A DNA stretch of 64,000 nucleotides from Diphasiastrum complanatum. Lineage: Eukaryota; Streptophyta; Lycopodiopsida; Lycopodiales; Lycopodiaceae. Below are positions 54,833 through 64,000 of this stretch, piece after piece. How positions within the stretch are numbered: the first letter of the stretch is position 1; each line of letters starts with the position of its first letter. Under the pieces are notes generated by a model. It was given only the letters and a program-made list of their open reading frames with translations, was not told the origin of the DNA and did no database searches. The stretch spans positions 12,891,543-12,955,542 of the forward strand of contig CM055100.1 of assembly GCA_029204225.1 (NCBI GenBank). The letters are read 5' to 3'. The translations under genes and the position numbers were made by a program.

Positions 54833-57273
54833 GACTTTATGAAAAGAGGCGTGTTGAACTAGATTTTGATGGAGTCTGAAGTCCTGGAATCCGAGCAGTG
54901 CTCATTTTAGATTTCTTAGAATAATAAGCTAAATTCAGTTAATTTGAGAGTATTCTTCCTCTTCATAAAATTTTTTACGTGATCGCCTCTTGAAAGCTGA
55001 ATATAAATTATTGTATAATTGAAAATTCTAATATAGAAAAATATGAAACATTTGAATCAAATATGTGAAAGAAACATGCAACTCATGTCATAGATTTGAC
55101 TATATCAAACAAACCTTTGGACGTTTCAAACCCTAAACAAACTGATCTACATTTGTACAGTTCTTGAACAAGGAGAAACTCTTCTTACTTAGAAATTAGG
55201 GTTAGGGTATTAAGAAGTTATAGATGAGTCATTGCATTTCAGCCTTAGATTGTTCTTCTGAATGCATAACTCTTATATTCGACGCTTGTTCAAGGAATAT
55301 ATGGAATGCTGGGAGCATGGCTTGAAACAATGGGCCGCTTTCCAACATAAGATAATCAGAACATTTCTTTTCAAAGTAAAAAATCCCATGCAATCTTTAC
55401 CTAAATGAAGGTTTGGATCGAACCAACTTGGACAAGGGTTCTCAACCTTGGCTAGATTTGGAGGATAAATCATGCCTGTCAAATTTTGCTCTGCCACTGT
55501 TGGTGTAGCACAATGGCAAGGTTCCTTCGAACTGGGAGTTGGGGAGATAAAGTCCTACACCAAAATAGCTTCCTAAATGGAACTTAGTATTCACAATAGA
55601 CAAACCCACTTGTGCACCAAAAGCCACAAACTCCACAAAGCTCCAATCTAATTACCCAAACACTAAGTAAATCAAAACACGAAGCATGCAAATTAAGTAG
55701 ACCAAAGTACATAATAGAAGAGCAAAGATAGCTCTCACCCTTCACCAGTTGTTTACGCCAATACGACAATCAACAACCAGCACCCTCGTTAAAGTAGTCG
55801 TATTTAAACATGAATCCCTAACTAACCATAATCGACGAACTACAAAACAACGCACCCTACAACTTTTGAAAATGGCCTGACCTCATATTACAATGAAACA
55901 AATATTTTCATGATTTAAGGATACACAGAGGCCTACATAAATCATTCTGTCCTAACACATATCTCGAGACAAAATAAAGCCACTTCCACTGAGCTTATTA
56001 TCTGCCTCTGCTCAACTATTTCTTGCGGTGTACTATCTTATTGTCTTGATTGTTGTCATCTGCATTTGGATTTGGTATTGGAAAGAGGAAATATTCGAAG
56101 TATGAACTATTGCCAAAGTACAGATAGAATGTGCCAACCCTTGCTCATTCCAATATCTTTTAATGATTAATTAAGTATGGTTTTGGAATTTTGAAAATTA
56201 TGATTGATGAATCATAGGATTCTAAATATTTATGATTGATGGATCACAAATAAATAATTAGTTGTTATCACTAGATTATAAGGAAATGTGATCATTCTTA
56301 TAAATGGCGAATAATTTGTGATCTATTGAAGGAGTCAAGAATTTAGCTCAGCTGGTTTGAAATCTAAATTTATTTACTCCTGGACCAGTCTTTAATTGAG
56401 AACGTACGTGTCTCACAGGCATTTTCATAGGGTAATTTATTTTACTTATGAGAAATATGCTTACCTTAGTCAGTGAAACTCTAGTACAGGTTGTAGTCTA
56501 CAGATGCTTGTGTACAATAATTAGCCTAGATCTCTAGTTAATTGGGAGACAAAAAAGTCTATCGAGATTGAATGGCTGGTATTTTCTAGCATGAGATGCT
56601 AGGAAAAGATCACTTAACTCAAGAGAGTATCTGGAGTATTCAAAATTGAGTTAAAATCGTTTTTATCTTCATGGATCTCCAAGAGATTTTGGTAGAGTGA
56701 ATTGTTATATCTTAGTTTTTGAATTCTAAGAGTATTTGTACCATGAAGCATTTATGACAAGTCTTTCAAAAATTATGGATGGTCTTCGACTATAATTGTT
56801 TGCTTCTTTAAATTTTGAACATAGATCTCTAATGTAAAGTGATAATTTACTTAGCGGTTTATGTAGATTAAGTTTACATGAAAGTGATGTTACTTGTTGG
56901 AGAAGAGTTAAACCCAATTGAAAAATTGACCACTTAACGTACTTTTGAATATAATATAGTACTTCAGAGCAGAGATATACATTTGAAAAATTGTTATTTG
57001 ATATTTGAAGTCAAACTAAGGGTAATGATAATGATTTCTCTGGATAAATGTGAAAGTTAAAGGATTTGCTCTTTAGCTTATGAACTTAATCTTCGGGATA
57101 TGTCGACTACTCATCTAGTGTTTTATGTACGCCGGTTAAAACTTAACCTAATGGTATATTATATTTCCATAATTGTATATGTGCTCCACATAATAGTCAC
57201 ACACAAAATAATCCTATCTATGAACATCATGATGTGCAATTTCCCACTCATCTTGGTAGCAGACTTATCACCT
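54833..57273 (-). other. Inner spacer, inverted paralogue with a deletion at the telomere-like motif
   Basis: Colinear with 30,200-32,833, but about 190 bp is missing at 55,215, beginning inside the telomere-like tract (only the TTAGGGTTAGGG half remains, 55,196-55,208). No gene seen. Confidence 0.6.
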
Positions 57274-57355
57274 TTTGTCATCCACTTACTATTGTCCACA
57301 ACTACATCATGATGTTTTTAAAGATTTTACCAAGTATATATTCATGGAATAGGTT

Positions 57356-57525
57356 ATGAATCAACGTCAAGCTCGTTGGTGTAAATATTTGGAATTCTTT
57401 TCCCACGTTGACATTGACTATCTTTCTGGTGTTGAGAATGTTGTGGCAGATATCCTTAGTCATTTGCAACAAATCATGGATATTATCTCGACTCAAACTA
57501 ATTTTACTTCCTCTTTTGAACAAAT
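57356..57525 (+). pseudogene. Ty3/gypsy RNase H fragment
   Basis: NQRQARWCKYLEFF..NVVADILSH on the plus strand, same as 32,916-33,085. Confidence 0.7.
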
Positions 57526-57537
57526 ATATATTCGTGA

Positions 57538-57983
57538 TAGCACATCTCCTTTGTGCAAGATGTAAGAGCTTTATACTTCGTCGTACTAGACGACAATGAG
57601 ATAATAGCTTGTTTCGTTGACATCCAAGAGATAGCATGTGCACTTATAGATTTTCTATCCATTTGATCTCCAACAAAGTCCGAATCTAAAAATCCAAACA
57701 AGTTAGATGATGATCCTCCATAAACAATGCCAAAATCTCTTGTTCCCAAGATGTATCTCAATACCCTCTTTCCTAGATTTAAATGCTCCACACTAGGATT
57801 TTGCATAAATTGGCTTAATCTACCAACACAAGAGCTAAGATCGGGTCTTGTGATGGTTAGATATATGAGTGAACCACATAGCTTCCTATAGAGAGTAATG
57901 TCCTCGAAGGATCTTTCATTACCTCTTATAGTTAGCTTTACACTTGACTCCATTGGTGTATCACAAGATTTAGCATCTACCAT
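57538..57983 (-). pseudogene. Ty1/copia RNase H fragment
   Basis: Third copy of the 10,312-10,757 fragment. Confidence 0.85.
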
Positions 57984-58018
57984 ATGAAATATTTTAGAAT
58001 AGCATTAGCACACTTCTC

Positions 58019-58886
<868 letters not shown>

Positions 58887-59254
58887 CAAAGCATAAGTAA
58901 ACTGGTATGAAGGCCACTTACCAAAGTATTTCGGAGTTTGCTCTCTGACCATTGCAGAATAAGCTTTCACACTACTATTCTTGATGTGCAAAGCACAAGA
59001 TAGAAGAAGATGAAGAGAAAAGAGGAGAGAGGGCATGGAGAAAGCCTGCAGGCATTCTTTCCTTATGTAGATGCATTTGAAACAAGAGTGCTCAAGAAGC
59101 AAACGGATCGTGTCCGTAGGATGTACCTCCACTAATCTTGACCGTTGAATTGGCTTTGGTGGTTTTCAAATTTCCTTTCAATAGGTACAAAGGGTGATAT
59201 ATTTTTTTAAAGCACTAAGGGCTAAGTATATAATAGAGAAGTTGTGTACCATTC

Positions 59255-59256
<2 letters not shown>

Positions 59257-59322
<66 letters not shown>
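59257..59322 (+). repeat. (GA)n microsatellite
   Basis: About 33 units; counterpart of the 8-unit tract at 34,829. Confidence 0.95.
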
Positions 59323-59324
<2 letters not shown>

Positions 59325-59361
59325 AATGACCAATACCCACAGTTAGTGAATCTCTCAAAAG

Positions 59362-59763
59362 CTAACTGCCCACCAAGAGATTGTCAATATTTTTAGGCAA
59401 TTCAAATAACAGTCCAAGAAAATCATCATGACGTAAAAGCTTGTTAATAATCATACATAGTTTATCCCGGTAGAACACGTTATCTTGAAATGTATCTACC
59501 AGCATTCGTACTTCCTTAAGAAAAATTTCTTGTTTGTTACAACAGTACATGGCAGCTATTGTTTGTGATATAATGACCTTATATGAATTAAAGATAGGTC
59601 TGTTTGAAGCCAGGAGTATATATTGCTCTCTGACCATTGCAGCATAAGCTTTCACACTACTATTCTTGATGTGCAAAGCAGAAGATAGAAGAAGATGAAG
59701 AGAAAAGATGAGAGAGGGCATGGAGAAAGCCTGCAGGCCTATTCTTTCCTTATGTAGATGCAT
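59362..59763 (-). CDS. 133-codon chimeric ORF, copy 5
   Basis: ATG at 59,761-59,763, open throughout, EVRML variant shared with the 8,497 copy. Confidence 0.4.
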   Translation of the reverse strand: MHLHKERIGLQAFSMPSLIFSLHLLLSSALHIKNSSVKAYAAMVREQYILLASNRPIFNSYKVIISQTIAAMYCCNKQEIFLKEVRMLVDTFQDNVFYRDKLCMIINKLLRHDDFLGLLFELPKNIDNLLVGS

Positions 59764-59943
59764 TTGAAACAAGAGTGCTCAAGAAGCAAAGGGATCGTGT
59801 CCGTAGGATGTACCTCCACTAATCTTGACCGTTGAATTGGCTTTGGTGGTATTCAAATTTCCTTTCAATAGGTACAAAGGGTGATATATTATTTTAAAGC
59901 ACTAAGGGCTAAGAATATAATAGAGAAGTTGTGTACCATTCAT

Positions 59944-59949
59944 GAGAGG

Positions 59950-60039
<90 letters not shown>
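59944..60039 (+). repeat. (GA)n microsatellite
   Basis: About 46 units with a GGGGG near the start. Confidence 0.95.
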
Positions 60040-60041
<2 letters not shown>

Positions 60042-60078
60042 AATGACCAATACCCACAGTTAGTGAATCCCTCAAAAG

Positions 60079-60354
60079 CTAACTGCCCACCAAGAGATTG
60101 TCAATATTTTTAGGCAATTCAAATAACAGTCCAAGAAAATCATCATGACGTAAAAGCTTGTTAATAATCATACATAGTTTATCCCGGTAGAACACGTTAT
60201 CTTGAAAGGTATCTGCCAGCGTTCGTACTTTCTTAAGAAAAATTTCTTGTTTGTTACAACAGTACATGGCAGCTATTGTTTGTGATATAATGACCTTATA
60301 TGAATTAAATATAGGTCTGTTTGAAGCCAGGAGTATATATATTGCATAAATCAA
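60079..60354 (-). pseudogene. 3' coding fragment YILLASN...LLVGS, copy 4
   Basis: Paralogue of 3,593-3,868, FLKKVRT variant shared with 26,861. Confidence 0.4.
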
Positions 60355-60899
60355 AAAGGAAGGTCTCTTCTTTTATCATATTTGAAAAGCAATGCATGGC
60401 CTTAAGCGAGGTCGAAAGAGATTGTAATATTCAAAAAGTTTGCTGAATTTTTTCGTGTAATCACTTCCATCAATGTCAAGGTACTCCAAAGGGTATATCC
60501 AGAAAGGATTATCCGCTATTGAAACGTTTAAGAGTAGAACAAGAACAGCCTTAAAGATTTTCAATTTGAAAATTGCAGAAGGCTTCATAAGGAAAATACC
60601 AATCCATTTTGACATTCGGCATGTATGACCAACCAAAAACTATATCATCAAAGGTCTTGTGTATAAAGCCAAATAGCTATAGTAAAATGCGAGAATAAAA
60701 CTTCTTCACATGAATGGTCTCAAACATTCTATTGCGATAAAGTAAATGCAAAAGAGCTTTCCCTTAGATTCATGCGTGATGAGCTATAAGCGATCCAAAG
60801 TATTTCTGATAACCTCCCTTCTTTCCAAAATGATCTCGTCCTGCAACCATGTCAATCCCGATAAAAGTTCAGCTTCTTAACTGGCAAGTCGCTCTTTGT

Positions 60900-62200
60900 A
60901 CCGCTTTCGTGTCCTTATTTCCCCCTGTATCTAGTAAATTTTCTTCTTTTTCCTTGGCCAAACATGACATAGTTGGGATTATAAGGTTGAAAAGTGCCTG
61001 AACGTTTACTAGTGGAAAAATTTACCCTATACAGTGGAGAAGCTAGGTCTTTTGAGCAGACATTCAATTTCTCTAATGTTTCTCAGCATCACCAAGATGA
61101 GCAAGGAGCTTAGGAGAGGGATTTGTGGCAAGTTCAATAGATGCATCAATCGTGTACTAGCATAGGTATAAACAGGTAATCCGAGCTTTGACAATTTCCC
61201 TAGCAGGTTTGTGTAGCCAAAGGAAAAAAGCATTGAGTTGATTTTGCGGTGGGCACCCGGGAAGAAAATGCCAAGATTATTCATCATATACCGAATGGCA
61301 TGGTCAAACCAAATAATAGGGGACTGATTTTTACACTTGTCTCCACATCTACACTTGAAGAAAGCCTCGTTTCCAATTCTAGAGTCTGGCTCGGTGGAGA
61401 TTCATCCTATGAAAACCAGTGTCGAGATGTCCACGAATACGTGCCCAGGTTTTGCTCAAAAGGGCACCAGGGAGGGGCTCGATTTGCTCGTACAGAAAGC
61501 AGTTTAAAAAGCAATAGGGGTCTCAAGAGTAGAATTTTTGTTGAAAGCAGCCTGTTTACAAGTCTGGACTTCTTTTTCAGTAAGATGGGTAAGGATGCAC
61601 CAATGCTCAATGGAAATAGGAGCAAGAAAATTGACAGAAGGCAGACTTCAGAGTTTGTACGAAGTGCTAGCAGATTTGAGCTCAATAGTGAGAGCAGGGT
61701 ACGAAAGGGACTTGGCAATTTTTGGACTGACAAAATTCAATAGGAGGATTGATCACCAATGTCGCAAATATCTTGAGAAAATAATTGTTGTGTCGGTACC
61801 ATCTTCGTCCAGTTTCATCTAAGAAGAAAAGAGGAAGTGGAGAAGAGGGTGGCTCAGGAAATGGTTGGGAGGAGGGTTCAACAGATAGCAGGTCATTTTC
61901 TTTTTCAAGACAAGCAAAGACTTTATCTATATGATAGTTATAAAATTTTTCTTCGTTCGCATATTTTGCTGCAATACCAACCAAATTTGAAGCCAACGTT
62001 TCAATGGTACTCATAGGATCAATCTTGGTCTTGCCCAAATTCGGCGGGTACCATCTTAATCCAATGTAAAGTATCCAAGAGATCGGTAAAGCAAAGCACT
62101 TTATCTTCGGGTCCGTAGCATTACAAGTATGTACGATCAGTACCTTTAATAAAAACATATGCAACAATGAACCAGCTTTTTTCATGCAGATAATCAGAGT
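60900..62200 (-). pseudogene. Broken unidentified coding region (module B), copy 4
   Basis: The least deleted copy: it retains the segments lost in copies 2 and 3. Here the site that is a stop in the other copies reads YHIDKVFACLEKEND, so the proline-rich region is in one frame with the part before it (62,185 to 61,682). However, this copy carries many extra single-base indels that look like consensus errors, so the reading should not be trusted alone. Confidence 0.45.
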
Positions 62201-62229
62201 TTGTATAAATAGATTAGAGGAGGAAGGGG

Positions 62230-62690
62230 CTCCCCATAACCCAACCTCTACTGCGCCTTGAAACCAACCTGAGGACTAAAACATAAACGGACCTATGTTA
62301 GCAATGAATCCAAGTAAGGTAAAGGTTTTGGTACTACCCCGGCCAAAGGACAGTCGGATTTCACACCTCAAGGATGCCATAGAGAGAGATTAACAAAACA
62401 AAGTTCCTCTTGACAAGTTCAAGACCAAAAACCATTTAAAACACTTTATTCATGACTACCAAGATAACCACATAGCTGCAAAGTATACACTACTATTTAA
62501 AAGCACCGTAAAAGCCGAAAATATCTCAAGATATCCAGCTGGTACATGCCACCACCCCACCACACAAAACCGCATTCTCATCGTTGAACAGCGATTTTCT
62601 GGCCAAGTATTTCAGGTGCTAGCAGCGCTACTAGCACCCTCCAGGGGTCGCGCTGTAGCAATCAACAAAAAGCTAAAAACTACCACAGCG
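62230..62690 (-). repeat. Module A, deletion form without telomere filler
   Basis: Shares the TGC-microhomology junction of 25,107 (here about 62,572-62,576) but keeps the original sequence where 25,173 has telomere repeats. Confidence 0.75.
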
Positions 62691-63317
62691 ATTTTTACGA
62701 TTGTTATGGTAGCGCTACCACATCCCTACATTGTCAAAATGGCTCATATTCATGCCTACAAAGTCAGCCAGCGCTGGCTGTGTAACACCTGTATGTTATA
62801 AAGCAAGTATCGAATGCAATCATGCATGCCATAACAAGCGCTTTGATACTCTCATATGCTTGCTACCAAACCTATTGATGATATAACAAGAATGCCAAAG
62901 GTTGCAACCGAATCTATCCATCTCTTTTGCAGACAAAGTAGTCAAATCAAAAAGTAAATTGGTATGAAGGCCACTTACGAAAGTATTTCAAAGTTGCTCT
63001 CTGACTGTTGCAGCATAAGCTTTAACACTGCAATTCTTGATATGCCAAAGCAGAAGGTAGAAGAAGATGAAGAGAGAAGAGGAGAGAGGGCGTGGAGAAA
63101 GCTTGCAGGCCCATTCCTTCCTCTATGTAGATGCATTTGAAACAAGAGTGCTCAAGAAGCAAAGGGATCATGTCCGTAGGACATACCTCCACTGATCTTG
63201 ACCGTTGAAGTGGCTTTGGTGGTTTTCAAGTTTCCTCCAATAGTTACAAAGGGTCATATATCTTCTTAAAGTACTAAGGGCTAAGTATAAATTAGAGAAT
63301 GTTGCATACCAAATCAT

Positions 63318-63484
63318 GAGAAGAGAGAGAGAGAGAGAGAGAGAGGGGAGGAGAGGAGAGAGAGAGAGAGATAGGAGAGAGAGAGAGAGCGAGAGAGAGG
63401 AGAGAGAGAGAGAGAGAGGAGAGAGAGGAGAGGAGTGAGAGAGAGAGAGAGAGAGAGTGAGAAGAGAGAGAGAGAGAGAGAGAG
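63318..63484 (+). repeat. Irregular GA microsatellite
   Basis: GA tract broken by AA, GGGG, GC, GT and AT interruptions, unlike every other GA/CT tract in the window. Confidence 0.85.
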
Positions 63485-63619
63485 TTTTAATTTACTGTCA
63501 TTGTATCATGTGCAGTAGAAAATAATTTCATGGTAGAGATGCAACTCCAATAAAAATTTATCATTGTATCGTGTGCAGTAAGAATTAATTTTCATGGCAG
63601 GGATGCAACTCCAATAAAA

Positions 63620-63803
63620 ATTTGTTCCGGTTTCGTGGCAAATAACAGAGTGGCACTGGTTAGCAGCAGGGATCATCTGAACGAGATAAGATTATGGCTT
63701 GTCAAGGGCTGGGCAGACAACTTTCATAGCTGGGGGGGAACAACTTCGGGCCTATCTAAAGTGATATTACAGCCTTTTGACACAACCAAGACTCTGTTAC
63801 CAG
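63620..63803 (+). pseudogene. Mitochondrial carrier exon fragment, copy 4
   Basis: Same exon as 24,003-24,167, but with a +1 T and +2 G that alter NFIAGG to NFHSWGG and an extra C before the splice donor. These may be sequencing errors. Confidence 0.5.
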
Positions 63804-64000
63804 GTGATTTTTTGTTCACTATTATGGTCTTTTGCTTTTACTGTTACGGCTTCTATTGCCAAGAGCAATTGAAGTTGAAAGAATTTTGTCTTATTACGTA
63901 TGCAATGGAAAGCATGCACTTCATTTTTGAAAATATCATTGTGATTTATTGTAGACGTTGGTTGTATTATAGTTATCCATAAAACTTCCACATTGGCCAA

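Larger units (their letters stand above)
57274..58018 (-). repeat. Long inverted repeat arm without partner
   Basis: Paralogue of 10,277-11,021; the opposite arm was lost with the 54,393 deletion. Confidence 0.8.
62691..64000 (-). repeat. Module H, partial inverted copy at the window end
   Basis: Corresponds to 6,840 down to about 5,690. The 134-codon frame is disrupted by indels here. It continues beyond the window. Confidence 0.7.

Overview
The window is nuclear DNA of a land plant. The evidence is an intact Ty1/copia retrotransposon whose primer-binding site complements plant initiator-Met tRNA, plant-type TTTAGGG telomere-like motifs, plant-style 5' splice sites and an AT-rich base composition. 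The species cannot be named from the sequence. No intact housekeeping gene, rRNA, tRNA or CRISPR array was seen. Nearly every base belongs to a family of sequences that occurs two to five times within the window.

The layout is a large complex repeat. A compound unit of roughly 19-24 kb can be cut into modules: A (start 1), B (1.7-3.9 kb, a broken unidentified coding region), C (3.9-9.5 kb, ~720-bp units separated by long CT/GA microsatellites), D/E (9.5-15.2 kb, a long-inverted-repeat structure around a small cysteine-rich secreted-protein gene), F (15.2-18.9 kb, transposon-derived repeats), G (18.9-22.5 kb) and H (22.5-25.0 kb). Read from base 1 the order is A-B-C-(inserted H+A)-C-E-F-G-H-A(deleted)-B-C. 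At about 28,139 the array flips orientation. From there to 64,000 the same modules run on the minus strand: F(part)-E-C-B[copia]-A-H-G-F-E(truncated)-C-B-A(deleted)-H. The copies differ by substitutions, microsatellite lengths and private deletions, so they look like real duplicates and not one sequence assembled twice.

The youngest event is a complete copia element (37,603-43,463) with two identical 653-bp LTRs, a 5-bp target duplication and one open 1,316-codon Gag-Pol frame with all catalytic residues. It sits in one copy of module B; other copies still show the empty site. Older decayed fragments of the same copia family are fused tail-to-tail with Ty3/gypsy RNase H fragments. These chimeras form 745-bp inverted arms around the cysteine-rich gene. 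That gene has a TATA box, signal peptide, 12 mature cysteines and a polyadenylation signal. It is intact at 14 kb and 29.5 kb and truncated at 54.4 kb.

Other coding-like pieces are small: a mitochondrial-carrier exon fragment, a conserved 94-codon frame, a 117-codon frame with one membrane segment, a 133-codon chimeric frame in five copies, and remnants with acidic tails that probably come from DNA transposons. Deletion junctions carry microhomology, and two coincide with telomere-like repeats, which points to break repair as an engine of change. The whole resembles an ampliconic or heterochromatic region, such as those known on plant sex or B chromosomes; that placement is inference. Consensus quality appears to fall in the last ~3 kb.
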